NCBI GenBank assembly: GCA_037132275.1
Contig: JBAXPK010000061.1
Location: 1-13,214, forward strand
Direction of reading: 5' to 3'
DNA from: JAABPW01 sp037132275
GTDB taxonomy: Bacteria > Verrucomicrobiota > Kiritimatiellia > CAIKKV01 > CAITUY01
DNA length: 13,214 nucleotides
This document shows positions 4,726-12,554 of the stretch, in pieces. The notes beneath the pieces are model-generated. The model saw only the letters and a list, made by a program, of their open reading frames with translations, was not told where the DNA came from and made no database searches. A program made the position numbers and the translations under genes. Positions within the stretch are counted from its first letter, which is position 1; each line of letters begins with the position of its first letter.

Positions 4726-5699
4726 GTTTGATTTGAGATTTCGGAAAGGAAGCAGGCACAGCGGCGTCCGGGGGCGATGTCGTAGAGCGGGGGAAGTTCC
4801 CGGCGGCACCGATCAAATGCATATTTGCAGCGGGCCGCGAATCGGCATTCCGCCGGATAGGCTAGTGGAGACGGCACCTGCCCGTCGATGGAGGACAAGC
4901 GTTTTGTACGACTGGTCAGACTGATCACGGAGTCCAGCAGGGCCTGAGTGTAGGGATGAGCGGGATGATTGAAGAGTTCGTCGCGTGAGCCTTCCTCGAC
5001 AATCTTGGCGGCGTACATAACCATTACGCGATCGCACATCTCCCATACCACGCCCAGGTCATGGGTAATCAACAGCAATGAGGACTCGCGCGTTTTCATC
5101 CCCCTGAGAAGTTCCAGAACTTGGGCCTGTATGGTGACATCCAGTGCGGTTGTGGGTTCGTCGGCAATGATTAGCGCCGGCTCCAGCATTAGCGCCATGG
5201 CGATCATAACGCGCTGGAGCATCCCGCCGGAAAGCTGGTAAGGATAGTCCCGCATTCTTTCCTTGGGATCGGGAATGCCGACTTTCTTCAGCCAATCCAA
5301 AGCGTTGTTCCACGCGGCCTGGTGATCGATGTCCAGATGAAGTTGAAGCGTCTCGACCAACTGGGCACCGATTCGGTGCAGCGGGGAAAGGGCTGACATG
5401 GGTTCCTGAAAAATCACGCTGATCCGGCGGCCCCGGATGGTGCGCAATTCAGACGCTGGCAGGCGCAATAGATCACGGTTGTCAAACAGCACTTCCCCGG
5501 AAAGGATTTTCCCCGGCGGCATGGGAATCAGGCGGAGCAGGCTCAGGGCGGTGACCGACTTTCCGCAGCCGGATTCGCCGACTAGTCCGACCACTTCTCC
5601 TGGATTGATGGAAAACGACACATTTTCAGCCGCCGTGAGGAGGCCATCATCGGTATCGAATGCCACGCTCAGATTGCGAATATCCAGTAATGCACTCAT
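4722..5699 (-). CDS. Oligopeptide ABC transporter ATP-binding protein (DppD/OppD type)
   Basis: This 325-residue protein has all ATPase landmarks: Walker A GESGCGKS (41-48), Q-loop Q98 in FQEPMSALSPLHRIG, signature LSGGM (156-160), Walker B LIIADEP (176-182) with E181, and H213. The C-terminal cysteine motif of peptide-transporter ATPases is present (C285, C291, C298 and C314/C316). The FQEPMSALSPLH and LSGGMLQR sequences are characteristic of the DppD/OppD subunit or the first half of YejF. Its ATG overlaps the stop of the permease gene upstream by one base (TAATG), and its own stop overlaps the next start by four bases, so all three subunits are translationally coupled. Confidence 0.92.
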   Translation of the reverse strand: MSALLDIRNLSVAFDTDDGLLTAAENVSFSINPGEVVGLVGESGCGKSVTALSLLRLIPMPPGKILSGEVLFDNRDLLRLPASELRTIRGRRISVIFQEPMSALSPLHRIGAQLVETLQLHLDIDHQAAWNNALDWLKKVGIPDPKERMRDYPYQLSGGMLQRVMIAMALMLEPALIIADEPTTALDVTIQAQVLELLRGMKTRESSLLLITHDLGVVWEMCDRVMVMYAAKIVEEGSRDELFNHPAHPYTQALLDSVISLTSRTKRLSSIDGQVPSPLAYPAECRFAARCKYAFDRCRRELPPLYDIAPGRRCACFLSEISNQT

Positions 5700-7318
5700 T
5701 ATTCAAATCGGGTTTTAGGTCTGGGATCGTAGGCATTCCGAATGCCCTCCCCGATAAACACGCCCAGCAACATGACAATAAACAAGGAAAGGGCAGGGTA
5801 GAGGATCAACCACCAGGCCCACCGGAATTGCTGGGCCTGCTGGAGCAGTTCTCCCCAACTGGGGGTAGGCGGGGGAAGGCCGAATCCAAGATAATCCAGC
5901 GCCGCCAGGGCGCCGATGGCCCCGACCAGGTTGAACGGGAAAAAAGTGATCAGGGGGACCATGGCATTGGGTAGGATGTGGCGGAATATGATGGTGTGGT
6001 GTGGGAGTCCCAGGGATCGGGCGGCCTCGACAAACGGGAGGTGGCGCAGGCGTAGGAACTCCGCCCTGATATAGTAAGAGATGCCGATCCAGTTAAAGAT
6101 GGCATAGCAGACCAGCAACAGAATGAACCCGCGACCGTAAACCGCTCCTAGCAGAATCATCACATAGAGGAATGGCAGCGCGCTCCACATTTCGGTGAAT
6201 CGCTGACCAATAATATCGGCTTTCCCGCCAAAATAGCCCTGAATGGCACCCAGAGTGGCGCCGAGCACCATCGCCAGGATCACCAGGAGAAAGCCGAATG
6301 TCAGGGATGTCCGGAGTCCGTAGAGAATACGGGCCAACACATCGCGCCCGGAACTGTCTATCCCCAACCAATGACCGCGTACAGGGGGATAGGGCCAGCG
6401 TACCTCGGTCTTGGAGGCGCTGACGATATAGGGATTACCGCCAAGCTCGATAATCCGGTCTTCCCCCATGCTGATGAGGCTTTGAGCGGCGAAGGTGGTG
6501 AGATTGGAGCGGGCTTCGGGCGATAGGGTGAACCAAGGGGCAAAAGTGGAAGACACCACGTTCAGCCGATTATCAAGTTTCACGTCCCCGCGTGTCAGCG
6601 TGGAGTGGTCAACTTTTTCGCGGAGGGTCACTCTGACCGTCGTGGGAGCGGTAGCCCTTGGCATGAACTCGGGAAGAGATAATTCGGCCTCATGGCGCGG
6701 ATGTCGGCAGGACGAGACGGTGGTCAGAAGTGCTGGTGAGGCTTCATTCCGGAAGCGGGCGAGAATGGCGGTCCCGATGACTGCGGGGATAGGCCAGTAG
6801 TTGGTGAACGACTGGCCGAGCAACAATTCCGGCGGGGCATCGAAGAAAAAACCTGTTCCTGCCGATTGGGAGATCACCAGATGGGGTGACATCGTAACCG
6901 AGGCCACGCGGGGCTCCGGTTGAAATTTCAGGGTGACTGCGGCGGAAAGGGTGAGGGATGCGGGATCAATGTTTTCAAAGGGGCCATAGGGAACGGGCGG
7001 GAAGATCATGAAATTGCGGGGATTGTTGGTGAATGCGGGATTAAGACTGATTTGCTTATAGTCTGGGCGGGTCTGTCTCCCGTTTTTCAAAAAAACATCC
7101 TCTGGATGGAAGCGGACAATGGGGACATAGTTATGACCGTTGAATCGCACCAGTAGCGGGGTGTTATTGCAGATCATTTCAGCGACCAGGCTGATGGCGT
7201 AGAGGGCCAGAAGAATCCACAACGACCACCAAGCCCGGTGTAACTGGCGAAACCGCCTCCACCGCTTGATCGTTACCGGATTCCAGTCGAATATCCGCCA
7301 TATGATATTATCAGCCAT
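5699..7318 (-). CDS. yejE: YejE-like ABC transporter permease with a large extra domain
   Basis: The N terminus (RRFRQLHRAWWSLWILLALY, residues 21-40, then ICNNTPLLVRFNG) and C terminus (LGIDSSGRDVLARILYG from 318, FIGEGIRNAYDP near 521-532) follow the YejE permease of microcin C/peptide importers. Membrane helices are seen at about 32-49, 340-360, 380-405, 455-480 and 500-525. The EAA loop that contacts the ATPase is EAARSLGLPHHTIIFRHILP (431-450). At 539 residues it is far longer than enteric YejE (about 340). Roughly residues 119-306 form an extra segment between the first helix and the core, probably extracytoplasmic, without recognisable motif. The start ATG has a weak ribosome site (AGGT). 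It is the first gene of the minus-strand operon; no YejA or YejB gene accompanies it here. Confidence 0.85.
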   Translation of the reverse strand: MADNIIWRIFDWNPVTIKRWRRFRQLHRAWWSLWILLALYAISLVAEMICNNTPLLVRFNGHNYVPIVRFHPEDVFLKNGRQTRPDYKQISLNPAFTNNPRNFMIFPPVPYGPFENIDPASLTLSAAVTLKFQPEPRVASVTMSPHLVISQSAGTGFFFDAPPELLLGQSFTNYWPIPAVIGTAILARFRNEASPALLTTVSSCRHPRHEAELSLPEFMPRATAPTTVRVTLREKVDHSTLTRGDVKLDNRLNVVSSTFAPWFTLSPEARSNLTTFAAQSLISMGEDRIIELGGNPYIVSASKTEVRWPYPPVRGHWLGIDSSGRDVLARILYGLRTSLTFGFLLVILAMVLGATLGAIQGYFGGKADIIGQRFTEMWSALPFLYVMILLGAVYGRGFILLLVCYAIFNWIGISYYIRAEFLRLRHLPFVEAARSLGLPHHTIIFRHILPNAMVPLITFFPFNLVGAIGALAALDYLGFGLPPPTPSWGELLQQAQQFRWAWWLILYPALSLFIVMLLGVFIGEGIRNAYDPRPKTRFE

Positions 7319-7336
7319 TTAACCTGATTCTGCCAT

Positions 7337-7370
7337 AACTGAGAATTGCTATGTAATTGAGAATTGCGAT
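7337..7370. repeat. Two-copy 18-bp-spaced direct repeat upstream of the permease gene
   Basis: AACTGAGAATTGCTAT (7337-7352) and AATTGAGAATTGCGAT (7355-7370) match at 14 of 16 positions with an 18-bp period. They lie 19-52 bases before the permease start in the divergent intergenic space (7319-7544). They could be a regulator-binding site or a chance duplication; no partner regulator is in the window. Confidence 0.35.
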
Positions 7371-7471
7371 AACAGAATGGGGTGCAGTGTAGCGGTACTT
7401 TTTGTAAAAGAAAGTCCGGAACGCGAAAAGAAAAACGTTATGGGATTGTTGTTTTGGTTTGACTTGGCAGG

Positions 7472-7502
7472 CATCTCTCGGCAACACTAACTCCAAGAGA
7501 TG
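7472..7502 (+). other. Hairpin in the leader of the beta-barrel gene
   Basis: CATCTCTCGG (7472-7481) pairs with CCAAGAGATG (7493-7502), giving nine pairs with one C-A mismatch around an 11-base loop. It lies about 30 bases before the ribosome site at 7532-7536 and lacks a T-run, so it is not a terminator. It may stabilise or regulate the leader. Confidence 0.3.
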
Positions 7503-7544
7503 GGTAAAACTCGCCTTTCACCATAGAGTATGGAGGATGAAGAT

Positions 7545-8756
7545 ATGAAGTCGTGGACAAAAATGACAATTACCGTTATTGGGGTTTCAGTTATGACTGT
7601 CATTAAGGTGGCAGCTCAGGAACAGGACTTGGGGGCGCCGACGGATGGGCCATGGCTCTTCTCGGCTCGGCTTGGCGGAGAGTTCTCGGACAACCGGGAT
7701 GGCGTGAAAAATAACAAGGAAAACAATCTGGATATCTCCCTCGAACCACGCGTTGATTATCGGTTTCGTGATGGGGAGCGCACGTTGCTGGACGTGGCGG
7801 TGATGCCCATGGTGAAGTGGCACAGCAATCCCCGTGACGCCTCGACCGGTAATGGCCAGAATGATACCGAACTTTTCGGTACCGCCGCGGCGGAATTGTC
7901 GCATCAACTCAATGGGCGTACCCGATTCAACATGGGGGATGCGATCACCTACAATGACGACCCTGAAATCAGTAATGGAGGTGCCAATGTGCGTTACAGC
8001 AATAATCATATCTGGAATGATGCGCATGCCGGTCTTGACTATGATATAAGCGAGAAATTGGAAACCGGCGTCAAGGCGGCTTACACGCTCAAGCGTTATA
8101 CGGATTCGGTGGTGGCTGATAATGAAGACGAGGATATCCTCGACGGGCAGGCTGATCTGAAATTCAAGACGGGAGCCGGTGTGAACGTCATGGGTCTCGT
8201 TGGCGCGTCCAAGTTCGAGAACAAGGCCGCCGACCGCGATCGTGGCTCCTCGGTGCTGTCCTGTGGAGTCGGCGTGGAAAAAATCTTTAATCCTGATTTT
8301 ATCGGCAAAATCAATGCCGGGTATCAGCATGGGGAATATAATGATTCCAATCTTGGCTCAATTGATGCACCCAATGGCAGCGCCGAACTGACACTGCGCG
8401 CCGCCTCGGCGACCCGCTTCCGAGTGGGCGCCAGTTACGGGTTGTATGCGCCCTATGTCCGACCTTACTCAATTCAGACGATGACGGCGGTATCCGGGGG
8501 GGTCGATCATGATGTGCTTAGCAAGCGGCTGATGGTCAGTGTGAATGGTCAGTACGGGAGCGGGCACTACAAGTCGGAAGGCGCTGCATTGCCCGGCGGA
8601 GACGACAATATGGTGATGGTTGGTGTGCGTGGCGAGTATCGCCTGAATCGCACCTGGTCACTCAATGCCGGCTACACCTTTGAAAACTGGGATTCACAAG
8701 TCCGAGAGTCGTTCGTGCGAAACATGGTTGATGTCGGCGTGAAAGCCCAGATGTAA
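7545..8756 (+). CDS. Outer-membrane beta-barrel protein (BBP2-like) of the exopolysaccharide locus
   Basis: The 403-residue product has a signal peptide (MKSWTKMTITVIGVSVMTV, cleavage likely after VAA). It is followed by many alternating amphipathic strands separated by acidic Gly/Asn/Asp-rich turns, for example LDISLEPRVDYRFRDGERTL, AGLDYDISEKLETGVKAAYTL and WSLNAGYTFENWDSQ. It ends in a barrel-like final strand (MVDVGVKAQM). This resembles the putative beta-barrel porin 2 family often encoded next to Wzc/Wza-type genes, where it may help move polysaccharide across the outer membrane. GGAGG at 7532-7536 lies eight bases before the ATG at 7545, so that start is preferred over the ATG at 7530, which overlaps the ribosome site. 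The exact substrate is unknown. A terminator follows at 8817-8847. Confidence 0.7.
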   Translation: MKSWTKMTITVIGVSVMTVIKVAAQEQDLGAPTDGPWLFSARLGGEFSDNRDGVKNNKENNLDISLEPRVDYRFRDGERTLLDVAVMPMVKWHSNPRDASTGNGQNDTELFGTAAAELSHQLNGRTRFNMGDAITYNDDPEISNGGANVRYSNNHIWNDAHAGLDYDISEKLETGVKAAYTLKRYTDSVVADNEDEDILDGQADLKFKTGAGVNVMGLVGASKFENKAADRDRGSSVLSCGVGVEKIFNPDFIGKINAGYQHGEYNDSNLGSIDAPNGSAELTLRAASATRFRVGASYGLYAPYVRPYSIQTMTAVSGGVDHDVLSKRLMVSVNGQYGSGHYKSEGAALPGGDDNMVMVGVRGEYRLNRTWSLNAGYTFENWDSQVRESFVRNMVDVGVKAQM

Positions 8757-8816
8757 GGCGGCTGCGTCCCCGCCGGATGTTTCCGGATATTACGGGAATA
8801 AGGGATGAGCATTACT

Positions 8817-8847
8817 GGTGAGGCTCCGTGGGCCTCACCCATTTTTT
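8817..8847 (+). terminator. Intrinsic terminator or attenuator directly before the Wzc-like gene
   Basis: GGTGAGGC (8817-8824) pairs perfectly with GCCTCACC (8832-8839), extendable by a T-G and a C-G pair. Six T residues follow at 8842-8847. The ribosome site of the next gene (GGAGAG, 8849-8854) begins two bases after the T-run, leaving no room for a promoter between them. Confidence 0.8.
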
Positions 8848-8862
8848 CGGAGAGACACTACG

Positions 8863-11061
8863 ATGGCTGAAAATCCTCAAGAAACCGCCCATATTATGGA
8901 TTATTGGCGGATGATCAAATCCCGTATTGAGGTCGTCATTGCCGTTTTTCTTTTTGTGGTCACGGCGGGTATTGTGATCACCATGACCCTCCCCAAGACC
9001 TACATGGCCTCCACCCGCATCAAGGTCAGGCCGGACACCTCCAGCGTGACCCCGTTCTATACGGGATCGCAGCAGCAACAGCCGATGACGGTGTACGACA
9101 TGTATTTCTTGCGCACCGAATTTGAGGTCATTCAGTCCCGTCCGATATTATATTCGGTCATTCGTAATTGCCGCCTTCAGGAAGACTTTGGGCGGATCTA
9201 TTCGGATGACGGCGCGCCGCTATCGCTGAACGAGACCTATCGGATGCTGATCGACGGCCTGAAGGTTCAACAATATAGGGATACAAACTTGATTGAAGTC
9301 CGCATCTATAGGAGCACGCGGCGCAGCACGAGGGATGCGGCTCGCCGGGATGCCGCCCGCATTGCCAATGAAATTGCCTCGGTATATCGGGATTGTCGGA
9401 TGAAACAGGCACGGGAGGTTTCGGAGCAGGGCGTGACGGCACTGAAGGAGGCCTACAAACTGCAGCAACGGAAAGTGGAAGACGCGGAAAAGAAACTTGA
9501 GGAGATCCGGAAAGACCTCAAGGTCAGCGTGTTCACCGGCACCCAGACGGGGAGTTCCGTAGCCAGTCTGGAAAACGCCAAGCTTGAGCGCCTTGAACTG
9601 AACAGAATCATGGCCCGGAAAGAGATGCTGGATCACGAAACGCGCCTTGGAAAAATCAAGCTTCTGAGTGGATCCGATCTGCTTTATTCCTCGGCTTACG
9701 TCATACAGGATCCAACGTTGACCACGTTGCGCCAGCAACTGACGGAAGCGGAGACCAATCTCAAGCGGAAGCAGGAAATGTTTGGTGACCGCCATCCGGA
9801 TGTGGTCGGTGCGGGATCCGTGGTCAATGACTTGAAAAAGAAAATCGCTGATACCCTGACTGGGCAGGTGTTGGGTCTCCAGACCAGTTATGAGATATCC
9901 AAGCGGTCTTTTGAGGCTGCTGATACCGACCTTGAAGAGGCCAAAAAAAGCGATATCAACGCCCATAGCGAACAGTATCTACCCTTTGCAAAACAAGAGA
10001 GCGAAGTTCAACGCCAGCGCCAAATGCGGGATACGTTGGAGACTAAACTGGTCCAGGAGAGCATTGGCATTGACTTGCCGCGCACCCCTGTTGAAGTCGT
10101 CGACCCGGCGGAGGTTCCTGATGAAACGGAACCAGTAAGTCCCAAGATGATCTTGAATGTAATCCTGAGTATTGTGCTCGGATTGGCATGCGGCGTCGGG
10201 TTGGTATTTTTCATCGAATATGCGGATACATCCGTTAAAACCGTCGACGATATCGAAAAGTTTATCGGGTCCACGATCATCGGCATTATTCCCCAAAAAG
10301 TGCGCCCCCTGCCGGATGAGGGAACCGAAAGTCCCCATGCTGAGGCGTACCGCGTATTGAAAATGAACCTGGAATTGTCCAAGAAACTGGGTGGCGGAAA
10401 TACCCTGTGCCTCACAAGCGGGGGAGCCGGAGAGGGCAAGTCGTTGACCCTTTTTAATCTGGCTTATATTTGCTCGCAGGTGGGAAAAAAGGTGCTGGTG
10501 ATCGATTCGGATATGCGGCGTCCCACCCAACACAAGATGTTCAAGGTGTCAAATCGTGTCGGGCTCGCCGATGTGTTGCTGGATAAATGCAGTATTGATG
10601 AAGCGATCATGTCTTCAGTCGTTGGGTCCATCGACTTTTTGCCGAGCGGAAAGTTGCCGTCGGTCGCACACGGCGCCTTGAATGCGCAACGGCTGCGGGC
10701 CATTATTGATCATGTCAAAACCCGTTACGACTACGTTTTCTTCGACTCGCCGCCTATCATGGGTGTCAGCGATGCGGCTATTTTGTGCAGTGAAGTTGAT
10801 GGCGTGTTGCTGGTGATTCAGCACCGGACTTACCCGCGTGCCGTTTCGGGTCGTGCCAAGACCATGGTGGACAATGCCGGCGGTAACTTGATCGGTGTGG
10901 TGATTAATAATTTAAATGTAACCCGAGATTACTATTATTATTACAATTCTTATTACAATTACGCCTATGGAAGCGCGAAAGACCGTCGTCGGGACAAGTC
11001 GGACAAAGACTTGCCTCCGCTGGCTGATAAACCGAAAGGGAGCCAGGTGACAAACGCGTGA
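8863..11061 (+). CDS. Wzc-like polysaccharide co-polymerase / tyrosine autokinase
   Basis: This 732-residue inner-membrane protein controls chain length and export of exopolysaccharide. A Wzz-type N terminus has a first membrane helix at about 24-42, a long periplasmic coiled-coil region (about 185-400), and a Pro-rich stretch leading into the second helix (about 428-450). The cytoplasmic BY-kinase domain has Walker A GGAGEGKS (520-527), Walker A' VLVIDSDMRRP (544-554) and Walker B VFFDSPP (625-631). A C-terminal tyrosine cluster (nine Tyr between 690 and 702) is the expected autophosphorylation site. Walker A has Ala where many family members have Pro (A522). Start 8863 follows GGAGAG at 8849-8854; the longer GTG-initiated frame at 8818 would begin inside the terminator. 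The stop overlaps the Wza-like start. Confidence 0.92.
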   Translation: MAENPQETAHIMDYWRMIKSRIEVVIAVFLFVVTAGIVITMTLPKTYMASTRIKVRPDTSSVTPFYTGSQQQQPMTVYDMYFLRTEFEVIQSRPILYSVIRNCRLQEDFGRIYSDDGAPLSLNETYRMLIDGLKVQQYRDTNLIEVRIYRSTRRSTRDAARRDAARIANEIASVYRDCRMKQAREVSEQGVTALKEAYKLQQRKVEDAEKKLEEIRKDLKVSVFTGTQTGSSVASLENAKLERLELNRIMARKEMLDHETRLGKIKLLSGSDLLYSSAYVIQDPTLTTLRQQLTEAETNLKRKQEMFGDRHPDVVGAGSVVNDLKKKIADTLTGQVLGLQTSYEISKRSFEAADTDLEEAKKSDINAHSEQYLPFAKQESEVQRQRQMRDTLETKLVQESIGIDLPRTPVEVVDPAEVPDETEPVSPKMILNVILSIVLGLACGVGLVFFIEYADTSVKTVDDIEKFIGSTIIGIIPQKVRPLPDEGTESPHAEAYRVLKMNLELSKKLGGGNTLCLTSGGAGEGKSLTLFNLAYICSQVGKKVLVIDSDMRRPTQHKMFKVSNRVGLADVLLDKCSIDEAIMSSVVGSIDFLPSGKLPSVAHGALNAQRLRAIIDHVKTRYDYVFFDSPPIMGVSDAAILCSEVDGVLLVIQHRTYPRAVSGRAKTMVDNAGGNLIGVVINNLNVTRDYYYYYNSYYNYAYGSAKDRRRDKSDKDLPPLADKPKGSQVTNA

Positions 11062-11780
11062 GTGGTGGGATGAATAAATGGTTTAGGATTGTGGGCAGCC
11101 TGACCGCTGGAGTGTTAATGGCTGGATGTGTTTCGGGGCCTAAGCCTGGGGTCATGGTGAATCCGTATCGCCCGATTCTAAAACGAACGATTACGCCGGT
11201 TCTGGAAACGAAGAGGGGGATACCCGAAAAGCGGGATGGACGCGAGGCGCTTGCATCGGTCTCTGCCGCCACTAATCAGATGCCAGACTCGATCTTGGAT
11301 CGGGGGGAACGCGTATTGCGAAAAGGCGATCGTATTCAGGTGACCATCTACGCGCCTCCCGAGCCGTTTACGTGTCCGCATGTCGTGGATGAGGACGGAC
11401 GTATTAATCTTCCCCTTATTGGCGCGATGGGGGTTGCCGGTAAATCCTGTGGTGCGGCCCAGCGTTTCATTGAGAAGACCTATATCGAACAGCAGATATA
11501 TAGGACTGTTACGGTGATCATTGTTCCGCCTGAGGGGGAATATACGGTGTCGGGCGAGGTGATTCGGCCCGGAACCTATCCGCTGGGACGGGATCAGGCG
11601 TTGACACAGGCCGTATCGAAGGCTGGTCGCCTGACAGAATATGGCGACTCGCACAGAGTGTTCCTGACCCGGAATAACGAGCGGGTAGAAGTCAATATGG
11701 ATGAGATTCGCCAAGGAAAACGGAAAGATATCGTGATTATCTCAGGGGATGTTATCGAGGTTCCCCGCTCCCCGTGGTGA
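11058..11780 (+). CDS. Wza-like polysaccharide export lipoprotein
   Basis: The 240-residue product starts at GTG 11058, overlapping the preceding stop (GTGA), with AGGTGA at 11045-11050 at good spacing; ATG 11070 is an alternative. It has a lipoprotein signal ending in VLMAGC (C24). A polysaccharide export domain spans about 85-156 (LRKGDRIQVTIYAPPEPF, then VVDEDGRINLPLIG). One SLBB domain spans about 160-235 (YTVSGEVIRPGTYPL, ALTQAVSKAGRLTEYGD, GDVIEVP). It is shorter than E. coli Wza (379 residues) and lacks its C-terminal transmembrane helix, so outer-membrane passage probably depends on another protein, plausibly the barrel at 7545-8756. Coupling with the Wzc-like gene supports a shared export complex. 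Confidence 0.88.
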   Translation: MSGGMNKWFRIVGSLTAGVLMAGCVSGPKPGVMVNPYRPILKRTITPVLETKRGIPEKRDGREALASVSAATNQMPDSILDRGERVLRKGDRIQVTIYAPPEPFTCPHVVDEDGRINLPLIGAMGVAGKSCGAAQRFIEKTYIEQQIYRTVTVIIVPPEGEYTVSGEVIRPGTYPLGRDQALTQAVSKAGRLTEYGDSHRVFLTRNNERVEVNMDEIRQGKRKDIVIISGDVIEVPRSPW

Positions 11781-11891
11781 GTGCTTAGTAATGGTTGAAA
11801 GACTTGACGTCGCGTAGCCCTTGGTGGATAATTTCCGTTGTTATTTTATAGGTGGGTAGATCGGTAGTTTTTCAAAACGGAGGGAGTAATT

Positions 11892-12488
11892 ATGAAGAAG
11901 CTCATAGCGGGTTTGTTGGTCGCGGGAATGGTGATGATTCCAATGTTGGGGAAGGCGGCTGATGCGGCGCCGACGGCAGCTGAACGTGCCGCGAAGGCGG
12001 CGGCTAACGCAGAGGCGGTCTATCAGAAGGCCAAGGATACTCTGGCGGCGGAACAGAAACTTGCGGATGTGCAGGCGGCCAATGAAGCCAAGGCAAAAGA
12101 AGACCTGAGCCTCGCGAAAGCTTCCCATGACGTCGCCAAGATCAAGGCGGCGGCGGAAGCGTATAAAAAGGCATCTCTGGAGGCAGCTAAGGCCGCCCGG
12201 ATTGTGCGTGAGGTGGCGTCGCAGGTTGAGCGCCTGAAGGTGGTGGCTGAAAAGGCCAAACTGGCGGCGGATGCGGCGGCGAAACTCACAGATCCCATAG
12301 CAGCCAACAAAGCGGCTGATGACGCTGAAGGCTTCGCGGCCAAGGCGGCCCGGATCGGGAAGACGATAAATGAGATTATCAAGCCGCGCCCAGGGGTTGA
12401 AATTATCGGCGTCACCATCCCGACGACCACGACCAGTACGACGCAGCCCAAGTTGAAGACCCCGACACCTGTTGGGGATCGTGGTTGA
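11892..12488 (+). CDS. Secreted alanine-rich coiled-coil protein, function unknown
   Basis: The 198-residue protein is not assigned to a family. A signal peptide (MKKLIAGLLVAGMVMIPMLG, 1-20, cleavage near KAADA) is followed by a long Ala/Lys/Glu-rich helical region (about 27-162), predicted by eye to be a coiled coil. A Thr/Pro-rich tail TIPTTTTSTTQPKLKTPTP lies at 175-193. GGAGGGAG (11879-11886) is a strong ribosome site five bases before the ATG. The gene lies 111 bases after the Wza-like gene on the same strand and is closed by a strong terminator (12513-12547). Composition suggests a periplasmic or surface structural protein; a link to exopolysaccharide is inferred from position only. The reading frame is supported by start, ribosome site and terminator rather than homology. 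Confidence 0.6.
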   Translation: MKKLIAGLLVAGMVMIPMLGKAADAAPTAAERAAKAAANAEAVYQKAKDTLAAEQKLADVQAANEAKAKEDLSLAKASHDVAKIKAAAEAYKKASLEAAKAARIVREVASQVERLKVVAEKAKLAADAAAKLTDPIAANKAADDAEGFAAKAARIGKTINEIIKPRPGVEIIGVTIPTTTTSTTQPKLKTPTPVGDRG

Positions 12489-12512
12489 TTTGATGATGGC
12501 AAGCGATTCAGG

Positions 12513-12547
12513 AAAGCCCCTCCCTAATGGAAGGGGCTTTCTTTTTT
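12513..12547 (+). terminator. Strong intrinsic terminator after the alanine-rich gene
   Basis: AAAGCCCC (12513-12520) pairs with GGGGCTTT (12533-12540), extended by a T-A pair and two C-G pairs around a C-A mismatch with loop TAAT. The T-run is at 12542-12547. It abuts the start of the next gene. Confidence 0.9.
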
Positions 12548-12554
12548 GGTGGAT

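Noticed and set aside
7464..7484. TTGGCAG...GGCA as a sigma-54 promoter before the beta-barrel gene
   Set aside because: The gap between the GG and GC elements is 13 bases rather than the required 10.
7587..8330. Minus-strand open frame of 247 codons opposite the beta-barrel gene
   Set aside because: Antisense shadow; the plus strand has a signal peptide, ribosome site and barrel pattern.
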